A DNA stretch of 64,000 bases. Origin: Planosporangium sp963837285. Lineage in GTDB: Bacteria > Actinomycetota > Actinomycetes > Mycobacteriales > Micromonosporaceae. This document shows positions 16,861-25,341 of the stretch, piece by piece. How positions within the stretch are numbered: position 1 is the first letter of the stretch; every line of letters begins with the position of its first letter. The stretch covers positions 62,001 through 126,000 of the forward strand of contig CAWIMS010000003.1 of assembly GCA_963837285.1 (NCBI GenBank), given 5' to 3'. The notes under the pieces are model-generated. The model was not told where the DNA came from and did no database searches. It saw only the letters and a list, made by a program, of their open reading frames with translations. The translations under genes and the position numbers were made by a program.

Positions 16861-17036
16861 CAAGTAGGACGGCGTCAAGCTCCTCTCCCTGCCGCTCACC
16901 TGTAAGCCGGTGCGCCATTCCGTGTCCCACGACCGGGCCTTTGGGCTCCGGCGCTAGTGACTGGACGTAACCCCGCGCGGATTCTGAGTAGCGCCGGCCA
17001 CGGAGTCTCGTGGCTGTCCATGGAAGGAGTACGCGC

Positions 17037-18653
17037 GTGTCAGGGAAGCTTTGGCACCGGCCGCGATCAGCTCGGCCGCGGTCGACCCGGCGACTGAAAA
17101 CCGCCGCAACACTGTTCGCCGCGTCGGGAATTGTCGCCGCTCTGGTCGCATCCACCAGTTCGAGCGTGCCGGTCGCGGCCGCGGTCCGGTCGGGGCCGCC
17201 GCACGGGCAGACCGGCGTATCCAGCGTGTGGGCGGGCAACCAGTGGGCATCGGGGACCGGCAACCAGATCTCCGACATTGCCAAAATCATCGGGGTACCG
17301 AGCAACCTTGACGGTACCGGTGTCGGCATCGCACTCATCGACACCGGTGTCGTCCCGGCGCCCGGCCTGCCGGCGTCGCACATCGTCAACGGGCCGGACC
17401 TGTCGTTCGAGTCCCAGTCGGCCGACCTGCGCTACCTGGACACCTACGGGCACGGTACCCATCTGGCCGGCATCATGGTCGGCAACGATCCGAGCAGCGG
17501 GCTACGCGGCATCGCCCCCGGCGCGAAGCTCACCTCGATCAAGGTCGGCACGGCCAACGGCACCGTCGACGTGTCGCAGGTGATCGCCGCACTCGACTGG
17601 GTGGTCGCACACCGCAACGACGATCCGGCCAACCCGATCAAGGTGGTCTGCCTGGCATACGGCACCGACGCGATCGCCGATCCCACCAACGATCCGCTGC
17701 TGCTGGCCGTGGAGAACGCCGGCAAGGCGGGGATCGCCGTCGTGGCCGCGGCGGGCAACAACGGCAGCTCGTTCGGCCGGGTCGACTCGCCCGGCGTGGA
17801 CCGGTTCGTGCTGACCGTCGGGTCGGTAGCCACCCAGGGTACGACCAACCAGAGCGACGACACGCTGTCCACGTTCACCTCGACCGATCCGACCACGCCG
17901 CTCGACATCGTCGTACCCGGTGAGTCGGTCGTCTCGGTGCGCGATCCCGGCTCGTACATCGACGCCACGTACCCCGCCGCCGAGGTGGGTACCACCCTGT
18001 TCCGGGGCAGCGGCACGTCGCAGGCCGCCGCGGTGGTAGCGGGCGCGGTCGCGCTGGTGTTGCAGAAGTCGCCGAGCACGCCGCCGCACGAGCTGCGTGA
18101 GTGGCTGCGCCAGAGCGCGACGCCGATCAAGAGCGCGAAGAACGTCACGTACGGCGAGCTGAACCTCACCAACGCGCTGAAGAAGAAGGCGCCGAAGTAC
18201 GACGCCCTGACCGACTTCTCCAGCGGCCTGGGCTCCCTGGAGACCGCCCGCGGCAGCAGCCACGTCGTCGATGACAACACCATCCTGCAAGGACAGTCGA
18301 CGGTCTTCGGCCCGTTCGACTCGGCCAGGTGGGCCGCCGCCAGCAACGCCGGTACCGCATGGAAGGGCGGCCAGTGGATGGGCGTCAACGTGGCCGGTGA
18401 CGGCTGGACCGGTACCTCGTGGGCGTCCAAGACCTGGGCCACCGTTGCCTGGGCGGGCTCGACGTGGGCCAACGAGCCGTGGCCGGACACCTCCTGGTCC
18501 GGGCACTACTGGTCGGGCCACTACTGGTCCAGCGACGACTGGTCCGGACACTACTGGTCGGCCAGCACCTGGGACGCCAAGAACTGGGCTTCCCGCAACT
18601 GGGAGTCGAAGAACTGGGCATCCAGCAACTGGGCGACGGCCAACTGGGGCTGA
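17037..18653 (+). CDS. Secreted subtilisin-like protease (S8) with tryptophan pentapeptide tail
   Basis: 538 residues with a long basic signal peptide (hydrophobic core about residues 22-45). The S8 domain carries Asp102 (ALIDTG), His139 (GHGTH), the oxyanion Asn in AAAGNNG, and Ser328 (GSGTSQAAA), so the triad is complete. From about residue 460 to the end, Trp recurs every fifth residue for about 15 repeats such as SGHYW, ASKTW and ASRNW. Similar Trp-rich tails occur in some actinobacterial subtilases and might bind cell wall or carbohydrate; that is inference. GTG 17037 is chosen because GGAAGGAG sits 7 bp upstream. A hairpin follows the stop codon. Confidence 0.9.
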   Translation: MSGKLWHRPRSARPRSTRRLKTAATLFAASGIVAALVASTSSSVPVAAAVRSGPPHGQTGVSSVWAGNQWASGTGNQISDIAKIIGVPSNLDGTGVGIALIDTGVVPAPGLPASHIVNGPDLSFESQSADLRYLDTYGHGTHLAGIMVGNDPSSGLRGIAPGAKLTSIKVGTANGTVDVSQVIAALDWVVAHRNDDPANPIKVVCLAYGTDAIADPTNDPLLLAVENAGKAGIAVVAAAGNNGSSFGRVDSPGVDRFVLTVGSVATQGTTNQSDDTLSTFTSTDPTTPLDIVVPGESVVSVRDPGSYIDATYPAAEVGTTLFRGSGTSQAAAVVAGAVALVLQKSPSTPPHELREWLRQSATPIKSAKNVTYGELNLTNALKKKAPKYDALTDFSSGLGSLETARGSSHVVDDNTILQGQSTVFGPFDSARWAAASNAGTAWKGGQWMGVNVAGDGWTGTSWASKTWATVAWAGSTWANEPWPDTSWSGHYWSGHYWSSDDWSGHYWSASTWDAKNWASRNWESKNWASSNWATANWG

Positions 18654-18674
18654 CCCAGATCGAAAGCGCACCAC

Positions 18675-18712
18675 GACGCGGCGGTTCCCACGGTACGGGG
18701 AGCCGCCGCGTC
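18675..18712. terminator. Hairpin after subtilase gene
   Basis: Inverted repeat with GACGCGGCGG at the left and CCGCCGCGTC at the right, with a short loop, 21 bp after the subtilase stop. No T-tract follows, as is common for actinobacterial terminators. Between this hairpin and the next (18816) the minus strand holds a short open end without start, probably debris. Confidence 0.55.
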
Positions 18713-18815
18713 CCTCACGGTCCGAAGTGGACGTAGCTGGCCCACCGCGTCGGAGCGAGGCCGTGGACAGCAGCGCCCGCCGCCGGATCGCGGTCCCCAT
18801 AGAAGGCACAGTAGA

Positions 18816-18850
18816 CAGGCCGGCCACGCGACGGTCGCGTGGCCGGCCTG
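18816..18850. terminator. Perfect GC-rich hairpin between convergent protease genes
   Basis: Two perfect 17-bp arms around a single base (left arm CAGGCCGGCCACGCGAC). It lies 10 bp beyond the stop of the minus-strand subtilase-like gene and faces the plus-strand subtilase gene. Probably a bidirectional terminator; no T-tract. Confidence 0.6.
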
Positions 18851-18860
18851 CGTTCGGTGT

Positions 18861-20603
18861 CTACTGGTTGGGCCAGTCCGCCGGCCAGATCGGCGGGCCG
18901 GCAGGCGGACCGGCCGGCGGCATCCCGACCAGACCGGCGCGGCTCAGGTCGAGGCGCATCTGGCTGAACATGATGCCCGACCAGTCCAGCGGGATCGGCT
19001 CGATCGCCGCCAGCGCGCTGCGTGCGTCGGGCATGCCGGCTCCGGTGCGGCTGCCCAGCGCCGCGACCGGCCGGCAACTGGCGCTGATCAGCTGCGCCAG
19101 CCGGTCGACCCGGGCCGGGCCGCGCGGGTACCGGGCCCGGAAGTCGTCGTGGTGCGCCAACACCAGGCCGGCGAGCGCGGTGATGTACGCGGCGGCGATC
19201 CCGGTGCCGTCCAGCATCGCGTACCCGTCCGGCGGTACCGTCGAGATCACCGCGACGCCGGGCGCGCACACGTCGACCTCCGGCCCCGCCGCGGTGAATC
19301 CGGGCACGAAGAGGCCGTCGCGATCGGCCGGCCCGAGGTCGCCGGGGCGGTGGCTGTCCGGCGGGAAGGTGCCGGCCCGGCCCACCGCGCCCACGGCGAG
19401 CACCGTGGGCAGGCTGGCCGGGAAGGTGACCGGCCCGGACGAGGTGTTGCCGGCCGGCGCCACGCAGAGCACGCCCGCGGTGCGGGCGTCGGCGATCTTC
19501 AGCGCGACCAGTTCGGACGCGACGAGGGTACCGACGCTGAGCTGAGCGACGTCGACCTGTTCCCGGATGCAGTGGTCGAGGGCCTTGAGGAGATGGCTGA
19601 TCCGCCCGCCGGGCATGACCTTCAGGACGTGCACCTCGGCGTCGACGGCCACCCCGTCGATGCCCAGGTCGTCGGCGGCGCTGATGATGCCCGCGCACGC
19701 CGTACCGTGCCCGAGCACGTCCGACGCCCAGCCGTTCTCACTGCTGGAGACGAGGTCGACGCCCCGGGTGACCTGGCCGTCCAGTTCGGGGTGCGTGTTG
19801 GCCACCCCGGAGTCGACGAGGGCGAGCTTCACGCCGTGGCCGCGCAGCGTCGGCGCGATCTCGTGCAGGCGCAGCGCCTGGACCGCCCAACTGACCGCCT
19901 TCCGCTTCGGGAAGCCGTCGAACGTCGCCTCCAGCGGGGTCGCCGCGATGAGGTTGTCGCTCTGGGTGGACAGCCGCGGCCGGTCGACCGCGACCGGCCA
20001 GTACCCGGACCTGGGTCGCACCCACAGGCCGGTGACCGTACCGCCGGCCGGCATGCGCAGCGTGGCCCGGCCGTCGGCGTTCGTGGTGGCCGCCGCCGGC
20101 CACGCGTTGCCCAGCAGGTAGATGGCGGCGCCTGGGACCGGTTCGTCGTCCGGACCGCGGACGACGACGGTGATCTTCTCCTCTTCGGCCGCGGCCACCA
20201 GGACGGCCGGATCCGGCGCGGTGAACGCCGAGGCGATCGGGTTCGGGTGGGTGTACGCCAGCGGAGCGTCCGGCTCGACCATCAGTTGCGGCGACGCCAT
20301 CCACCGGGCCGCCACGCCCGCGGGCGCCGTCACCACGAGGACCGGCGGGCAGCCGACCGGCGCCCGGGCGGCGGCCTCCGGGCCGGTGTCGGCGATCCGG
20401 TCCAGGACGCGTACCCCCGGCTCGGCCGCCAGCAGTTCGGCGAGCCGGCCGACGTCCAGCGGTCCGACCCCGGCGGAGGCGGCTGGCATCGGCCGGGCGG
20501 CCACCAGATACCGTACGGTCTCATCGGTTCCCTTGGTCGCGCCGCCGCGCGCCGCGCCGGCCGCACCCGGCTCACCGTTCGCACCGGCCTTTGGGTCGGT
20601 CAT
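18861..20603 (-). CDS. Subtilase-like protein lacking the catalytic serine, with N-terminal beta-sandwich domain
   Basis: 580 residues with no signal peptide, so probably cytoplasmic or exported by another route. Residues 1-150 are Ala/Pro-rich. Residues about 155-230 resemble a carboxypeptidase-regulatory-like beta-sandwich (ITVVVRGPDDEPVPGAAIYL). The S8 domain then shows Asp264 (ALVDSG), His299 (GHGTACAG) and the oxyanion-region APAGNTS, but where subtilases have GTSxA it reads DGTGIAAAY, with Gly468 in place of the catalytic Ser. It is therefore probably inactive as a protease and may act as a binding or regulatory pseudoenzyme. The Gln-rich gene at 20723-21328 lies upstream in the same direction. 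Confidence 0.85.
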   Translation of the reverse strand: MTDPKAGANGEPGAAGAARGGATKGTDETVRYLVAARPMPAASAGVGPLDVGRLAELLAAEPGVRVLDRIADTGPEAAARAPVGCPPVLVVTAPAGVAARWMASPQLMVEPDAPLAYTHPNPIASAFTAPDPAVLVAAAEEEKITVVVRGPDDEPVPGAAIYLLGNAWPAAATTNADGRATLRMPAGGTVTGLWVRPRSGYWPVAVDRPRLSTQSDNLIAATPLEATFDGFPKRKAVSWAVQALRLHEIAPTLRGHGVKLALVDSGVANTHPELDGQVTRGVDLVSSSENGWASDVLGHGTACAGIISAADDLGIDGVAVDAEVHVLKVMPGGRISHLLKALDHCIREQVDVAQLSVGTLVASELVALKIADARTAGVLCVAPAGNTSSGPVTFPASLPTVLAVGAVGRAGTFPPDSHRPGDLGPADRDGLFVPGFTAAGPEVDVCAPGVAVISTVPPDGYAMLDGTGIAAAYITALAGLVLAHHDDFRARYPRGPARVDRLAQLISASCRPVAALGSRTGAGMPDARSALAAIEPIPLDWSGIMFSQMRLDLSRAGLVGMPPAGPPAGPPIWPADWPNQ

Positions 20604-20722
20604 GTCACATGAGTCCTCTCACCACGAAGACCAGGCCGCCTGAGCCGGGCCGCTTTAGTACCGGCCGTCGACGGCTGCCGGCCGGAGCCGGGCAGCCGCC
20701 ACGACGGCACGGATGCTGGTTG

Positions 20723-21328
20723 TTATCCGAGCGGGCTGATCGGTATGCCCATGGTGGGACTGAACGGCTGTCCGTACGGCGTCTGCCAGGCGTGCTGCTG
20801 GGTGATCGGCTGCCCGTACGGTGTGGTGAAGGCATGCTGGTGGGTGCCGTACCCGAAGCCGGCCGTCGGATGGCCGATGCCGGTCCCGATGCCGGTGCCG
20901 GTCGCGATGCCCGTGGTGGCGGCGCTGAGCAGACTGGCGATGATCGGCGCGCTCCGGCGGGCCGCCTCGACCAGGACGTTGGCGTACGCCTGCGGGGTGA
21001 GCTGGCCCTGTACGTACAGTGCCTGAAGGGCCTGCGGGTCCATCCGCACCTGCTCGGTGATCGTCGCGAGCGCGGTCGACACGAGGCGGAGAGTCACCTC
21101 CGACACCACCGGGGCAGCGGCCAGCGATTGCTGCTGTACGAACTGGCTCTGCTGTCCGAACTGGCTCTGCCCGAGCTGGCCCGGAGTCTGTGTCGCGAGT
21201 GCACCCATCGGAAGCTGCGCGAAGAAACCCTGCTGGTACGGTGTCTGCCCCGCGAACGAGGTCTGCATCGGTGACTGCTGCTGCATGGACAGGTGATTCA
21301 CCGGCAACGTGCCAGCCTGAACGGACAT
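20723..21328 (-). CDS. Gln-rich protein upstream of pseudo-subtilase, unknown function
   Basis: 201 residues. The first 80 are rich in Gln, Pro and Ala (QQSPMQTSF, GQLGQSQFGQQSQF). A central helical segment (RLVSTALATITEQVRMDPQAL, split here after 21 by design of the helix) is followed by an alanine-rich helix, a Gly/Thr/Ile run and three TPYGQP-like repeats near the C-terminus. ATG 21328 is chosen because GGGGGGAAG lies just upstream; a GTG at 21364 lacks a site. It probably forms an operon with the pseudo-subtilase 120 bp downstream. I do not recognise a family; it could be a substrate or partner of the neighbouring proteins. Confidence 0.65.
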   Translation of the reverse strand: MSVQAGTLPVNHLSMQQQSPMQTSFAGQTPYQQGFFAQLPMGALATQTPGQLGQSQFGQQSQFVQQQSLAAAPVVSEVTLRLVSTALATITEQVRMDPQALQALYVQGQLTPQAYANVLVEAARRSAPIIASLLSAATTGIATGTGIGTGIGHPTAGFGYGTHQHAFTTPYGQPITQQHAWQTPYGQPFSPTMGIPISPLG

Positions 21329-21505
21329 GACTTCCCCCCGGAGATTCGTGGTGGCGTCGGTCACGGCCAGCCCGCGACCTGGCAGAATCGCCTCCCACTA
21401 AGGCGAAACCTAATCGCAACAGCGGCTGTGCGTGGCGATTTGGCAAGATCGCCCGGTGGGAACCGCGAACGCGACGTGCGGCTGGTGGCGGCATACCCTT
21501 CGGCT

Positions 21506-21940
21506 GTGACCGCCGGATCGGACCGTGCCGGATCGGACCGCGCCGGATCGGACCGCGCCGGATCGGACCGCGCCTCGGACCGTGCCGCCGCTCGCCCGCC
21601 CGGGCCGGCTTTCGTGCTGCACGAGCACCACAAGCCACGCCATCACTTCGATCTGCGCCTGGAGGAGAACGGCGTGCTCCGCTCGTGGGCGGTGCCGCGC
21701 GGGCTGCCGGTGGACACCGGCCACAACCGGCTGGCGGTCGCCGTGCCGGACCACGCGCTCGACCATCTCACGTACCACGACGCCGACAAGTCGATCGCCG
21801 ACACCGGCTGGTGGGAGGAGCACGACCGCAACGACCGTCGCATCGTCTTCACGCTGCACGGCCAGCGCGGCCCGCGCCGGTACGCACTGATCCGCACCGA
21901 CCGGGACTGGCTGCTACACCTCACCACCACCCAGCCGTGA
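21506..21940 (+). CDS. LigD-type 3'-phosphoesterase domain protein
   Basis: 144 residues forming a stand-alone version of the phosphoesterase domain found in bacterial DNA ligase D, which trims 3' phosphates and ribonucleotides at DNA ends during non-homologous end joining. The core motif FVLHEHHKPRHHFDLRLE contains the conserved His, Arg, His and Asp; then comes SWAVPRGLPVD and AVAVPDHALDHLTYH. The N-terminus is a repeat of AGSDR encoded by a 15-bp DNA repeat (21513-21580). GTG 21506 is used as start; longer forms lack a ribosome-binding site. No ligase or Ku gene is nearby. Confidence 0.82.
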   Translation: MTAGSDRAGSDRAGSDRAGSDRASDRAAARPPGPAFVLHEHHKPRHHFDLRLEENGVLRSWAVPRGLPVDTGHNRLAVAVPDHALDHLTYHDADKSIADTGWWEEHDRNDRRIVFTLHGQRGPRRYALIRTDRDWLLHLTTTQP

Positions 21941-21978
21941 CGCCGCCTCGCGCCGCCTCGCCGCCTCTCGCGCTGCCC

Positions 21979-22047
21979 CTCGCCGATCTTGGAGAAATGT
22001 ACATGCTTTGATCATCAAACCATGTACATTTCTCCAAGATCGGCGAG
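21979..22047. repeat. Palindromic element E2
   Basis: 69-bp near-perfect palindrome with perfect 27-bp arms (21979-22005 and 22021-22047) whose loop is itself symmetric. The arm core GATCTTGGAGAAATGTACA is shared with elements E3 and E5. It lies 38 bp after the stop of the LigD-type gene. No T-tract follows. Confidence 0.9.
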
Positions 22048-22082
22048 TCGGACGGCGAAACGATTAGGGCGGTGCCAAGAAC

Positions 22083-22102
22083 ACCTGAGGCTTTCCTTAG
22101 GT
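22083..22102. other. Small hairpin upstream of surface-protein gene
   Basis: ACCTGAGG, a 4-base loop and CCTTAGGT form an 8-bp stem with one G-T pair. The rest of 22048-22254 shows no gene. It might be a terminator for E2-side transcripts or part of the leader of the gene at 22255. Confidence 0.25.
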
Positions 22103-22254
22103 ACATGGGTCGATCTCCCTACGGCGGGTAGCGTTCGGGCGACCTGAGTAGATCAGGCAGAGGCTGTGGCGACGGATCCCACCCGGCGGCGCGGCCCGGA
22201 CCCACCATGGCGTCGCCGGGTGCCGACGGCGCCGCTTGTGCAAGGGGTGCCATT

Positions 22255-24282
22255 GTGGCTACACGGAGGCGATCCGGGCCGGCCCGCCAGATGTCTTACC
22301 GTCCGTCCCGCGGTCCGGCCCGCCGGCGGACCGGCCGGACCAGGGGACTGGCGTGGAAGGTGGCGCTGTTCGCCGGCCTCGTCACGATGAGCGTGGTCGG
22401 CGGCCGGATGGCCTTCGCCGCCCAGGACACCACCGCGAGCACCTGTACCCTCGTCGTTCCCGCCGATCCGTTGAGCGCCAAGGGCCTGGCGACACCGTAC
22501 GAACTGGCCGGCCGGTGCCACGAGACGAACCCGGACACCGCGGCGTTCGTCCAGGCCACGATCCTGGATCCGGCCACCGGTGCGGTGTCCGTGTACGACC
22601 CGCTGGTCGTCGACCGTGGCAAGCGTCCGGCGGTGAGGCCGGCCGCGATCCGGTTGCCGGCCGGCGCGGTGGTCGGCATCTGGTTCGGGTTCGACGGGGA
22701 CAATCTGGTCCTTCGCGGTACTCAGCAGAGCCTGTCGATCGGTGGATGCGTCAACGGCCTCGACAAGTCGATCTTCGGCCAGTACGCGTACTGCAACGCG
22801 CCGAACTTCTTCGCCGCCGCCACGGCCGCCATACGCGCGGGCCGGCTGCGGATCCCGTCACCCGGCACCGGTCGCGACGGCCTGCCCTGCCCGACCGTCC
22901 GCGACTTCGGCCTGGTCGACGCGGACCAGAGCGACAACGTCACCAGCACCTACCTGTTCCTCCCCGACGGCAGCACCGCACAGAACACGGCCGCCAACGA
23001 GTCGGCGCTGGCCGGCCAGGGCGCCCAGATCCTGATCAACGGCAGCGACAACGCGCTGCTCGACGACTTCCTGGACCCGGCTCTCGGCTGTACCCCGTTC
23101 ACCGCGCCGGATCTCGCCCAGCCGGGCCGCACCACAACGTCGCTGGCGCTCAACGAACTCCAGGCCGCCGCCTTCCAAGCCGCACCGGTCGCGCTGGTAC
23201 CGCTGAACGACCCGATGTCCGTGGTCAACGGCAAGCCGAGCGTACGCAAGACGAATCTGTATCGGGCCGGGGTCGGCCAGCCGGCCCTGAACACCGCCAC
23301 CGACACGACCCAGGCGTACTGTGCCGACCTGGCCAGCGCGGGGCCGGCGCGTACCGAGAAGGACCGTAACCTCACCCGGCGCGGGAAGTCTCCCGATCCC
23401 GGCGCCGCCAGCAACCTGTTCACGTTCCTCGCCCAACGCCTCGGCGGCACCTTCGACACGCTCGACTGCGGCAAGCTGCTGAAGACCAAGAACCCGGTCA
23501 CCCTGGTGACCAACAAGCAGGGCGTCGCGATCGACGCGCGGTTCGCCAACGTGGCCCCGCCGCCGAGGGCGCCAAGCCCCTCGGCGCAACCGTCGCGGTC
23601 GACCCGGCCGACGCACTCGGCCCCGCCGAGCCACCCGGCGGGCCACCCGGCGAGCCACCCGGCGAGCCACTCAGCAAGCCGCTCAGCCAGCCCGTCGCCG
23701 AACCTCTTCCTACCGACGCGGTCGGCCGCGCCGCCGGGCGCCTCGAAGGGTGGCCAGTCCAACGGTGGCCAGTCCAACGGTGGCCAGTCCAACGGTGGCC
23801 AGTCCAACGGTGGCCAGTCCAACGGTGGCCAGTCCAACGGTGGCCAGTCCAACGGTGGCCAGTCCAACGGTGGCCAGTCCAACGGTGGCCTGTCGTCGAC
23901 CTCGGCCGGCGCCGCGCACGGCGGGCAGCCGGCCAACGGTCCGACCGGCACGTCGCAGGGTCAGACGTCGCAGGATCAGGGTCAGCAGACCACCGGCCAG
24001 GGCACGGCACCCGACGGCGGCGGGCAACCGGTGGCGGACCCGGACGGGTACCACCCCGATGCCGGTTACGACCCGACCGGCGACGGGGCAGCGAACGGTG
24101 CCGCCGGCATTCCGACCGCGCCCGCGTCCAACCACCACACCACCACCAAGGCGCACAAGCCGCTCTCCGGCTCCGCGCCGGCCACAGCGTTGACCGTGGG
24201 CAGCGCGCTGCTCGCGGTCGGCTTCGCGTTCCGCACGCTACTCGGCTGGCGTCGCCGCAATCAGCGGGTCTTCGTGTGGTGA
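22255..24282 (+). CDS. Repeat-rich cell-surface protein with C-terminal membrane anchor
   Basis: About 675 residues. A basic N-terminus and hydrophobic segment (KVALFAGLVTMSVVGGRMAF) suggest export, giving a mature domain of about 380 residues with several Cys pairs (CVNGLDKS, YCNAP, LPCPTV). A Ser/Pro-rich linker, nine GGQSN repeats encoded by a 15-bp tandem repeat, and a Gln/Gly-rich region follow. It ends with a hydrophobic helix (ALTVGSALLAVGFAFRTLLG) and a basic RRRN tail, a sortase-free membrane anchor layout. GTG 22255 has AAGGGG upstream; ATG 22207 or ATG 22291 are alternatives. The globular domain is not a family I recognise; adhesion or envelope function is inference. Confidence 0.75.
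   Translation: MATRRRSGPARQMSYRPSRGPARRRTGRTRGLAWKVALFAGLVTMSVVGGRMAFAAQDTTASTCTLVVPADPLSAKGLATPYELAGRCHETNPDTAAFVQATILDPATGAVSVYDPLVVDRGKRPAVRPAAIRLPAGAVVGIWFGFDGDNLVLRGTQQSLSIGGCVNGLDKSIFGQYAYCNAPNFFAAATAAIRAGRLRIPSPGTGRDGLPCPTVRDFGLVDADQSDNVTSTYLFLPDGSTAQNTAANESALAGQGAQILINGSDNALLDDFLDPALGCTPFTAPDLAQPGRTTTSLALNELQAAAFQAAPVALVPLNDPMSVVNGKPSVRKTNLYRAGVGQPALNTATDTTQAYCADLASAGPARTEKDRNLTRRGKSPDPGAASNLFTFLAQRLGGTFDTLDCGKLLKTKNPVTLVTNKQGVAIDARFANVAPPPRAPSPSAQPSRSTRPTHSAPPSHPAGHPASHPASHSASRSASPSPNLFLPTRSAAPPGASKGGQSNGGQSNGGQSNGGQSNGGQSNGGQSNGGQSNGGQSNGGQSNGGLSSTSAGAAHGGQPANGPTGTSQGQTSQDQGQQTTGQGTAPDGGGQPVADPDGYHPDAGYDPTGDGAANGAAGIPTAPASNHHTTTKAHKPLSGSAPATALTVGSALLAVGFAFRTLLGWRRRNQRVFVW
23749..23890 (+). 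repeat. 15-bp tandem repeat encoding GGQSN
   Basis: Unit GGTGGCCAGTCCAAC; eight units at 23761-23880 are identical at base level, with partial units on both sides. Identity at third positions shows recent expansion or homogenisation. Copy number probably varies between strains and could collapse in short-read assembly. Confidence 0.9.
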
Positions 24283-24383
24283 TCCGCTAGCCGCCCGCCG
24301 AAGTCGATCTGCGGCGATCGGATCGGGACTCCTCGCCGCCACGTCCGAGCTGCCCGCCGCGATCGAGAGGTCTGAACGGGACG

Positions 24384-24701
24384 GTGGTGCTGTCCCCGCG
24401 CGGCCTGGCCCGGCGGAGCGACGAGGAGATCATCGCCAGGCTGTCCACGGTGCGCGGGATCGGCCGGTGGACGTCCGAGATGTTCCTGCTGTTCCAACTG
24501 CGCCGGCTGGACATCTGGCCGACCGGAGATCTCGGGGTGCGGCGAGGGTACGGGCTGGCCTGGGGGATCCCGATGCCGACCGCGAAGCAGCTCGAACCGC
24601 TCGGCGAGCCATTCCGGCCCTACCGGTCGGTGGCCGCCTGGTACTGCTGGCGCGCCGCCGAGCTTTACGCGGGTGCCGCCGACAGCGCTCTGACCCGATG
24701 A
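24384..24701 (+). pseudogene. alkA: 3' remnant of AlkA-type DNA-3-methyladenine glycosylase
   Basis: 105 codons correspond to the C-terminal part of the HhH-GPD glycosylase family, which excises alkylated bases. The helix-hairpin-helix LSTVRGIGRWTSEMFLLF and the catalytic Asp region DIWPTGDLGVRRGYG are intact. The N-terminal beta-sheet domain and first half of the helical domain are missing and are not found upstream. Probably a truncated, inactive remnant. Confidence 0.7.
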
Positions 24702-24717
24702 CCGCGCCGCCCCGGCG

Positions 24718-25329
24718 TCAGTCGCGCAACAGCTGGTGGATCAGGGAGTCGGCGAGCCATTTCTCGTACCGGTCGACCGCCCATCGGCGTTCGGCAACCA
24801 GGGTGCGGTAGATCTCCGGTAGCACGAGGGCGAGATAGATGTCGACGCCGTCGTCGACGGTGACACCCGGCGCGAGGTGCGCGGCGATGGACTGGACGTG
24901 GCGCCGGAACGCCGTTTCCCGGTTTCCCATGATCTGCTGGACATCCGCCGCGATCTCCGGATCGGTGCGCGCGGCTTCCTGGTAGACGGCGATGACGTCG
25001 TACATCAGCTCGAACTGGCGGCGCTGGATATTCGCGGCCAGGCGCAGTCCTTCCGCGGGATCGGTCTGCGCGAGGGCCTCGTCATGGCTGCGATCGACGT
25101 CGAGGGTCATGGTGAGACCCCAGGCGACGGCTTGCAGGATCTTGGCCTTGCTGCCGAAGGCGGAGTAGATCGTCGGAGCCGGGATGTCGGCCGCGTCCGC
25201 GATCGCCGCGATGGTGGTCGCGACATAGCCCTGCGCGGCGAACAGGCCCCGCGCGGCGCCGGCGATCTGGTCCTTGGTGGCCATCGCCTGGCGCTGCCGG
25301 TGGGTCGGTCCGGCTTTCTTGACAACCAC
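24718..25329 (-). CDS. TetR family transcriptional regulator
   Basis: About 203 residues from GTG 25329, or 188 from ATG 25284. The N-terminal HTH reads AARGLFAAQGYVATTIAAIA followed by DIPAPTIYSAFGSKAKIL, a clear TetR signature. The C-terminal all-helical domain binds an unknown ligand. It is divergent from a truncated flavin monooxygenase gene, a pairing typical of a drug- or aromatic-compound-responsive repressor with its target; the target is now broken. Confidence 0.85.
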   Translation of the reverse strand: MVVKKAGPTHRQRQAMATKDQIAGAARGLFAAQGYVATTIAAIADAADIPAPTIYSAFGSKAKILQAVAWGLTMTLDVDRSHDEALAQTDPAEGLRLAANIQRRQFELMYDVIAVYQEAARTDPEIAADVQQIMGNRETAFRRHVQSIAAHLAPGVTVDDGVDIYLALVLPEIYRTLVAERRWAVDRYEKWLADSLIHQLLRD

Positions 25330-25341
25330 CGGAGTGTGACC

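Noticed and set aside
16861..17036. Cell-wall-hydrolase type riboswitch (c-di-AMP) upstream of the secreted subtilase
   Set aside because: No conserved riboswitch core or matching stem set could be found by eye in the 176-bp leader.
18713..18815. Short minus-strand open end (VYCAFYGDRDPAAG) as a gene
   Set aside because: It has no start codon, lies between two hairpins and shows no recognisable domain; treated as debris.
23749..23890. Regular repeats as a CRISPR array
   Set aside because: The units are directly contiguous 15-mers without spacers and translate as GGQSN in a long gene; no cas genes are present.
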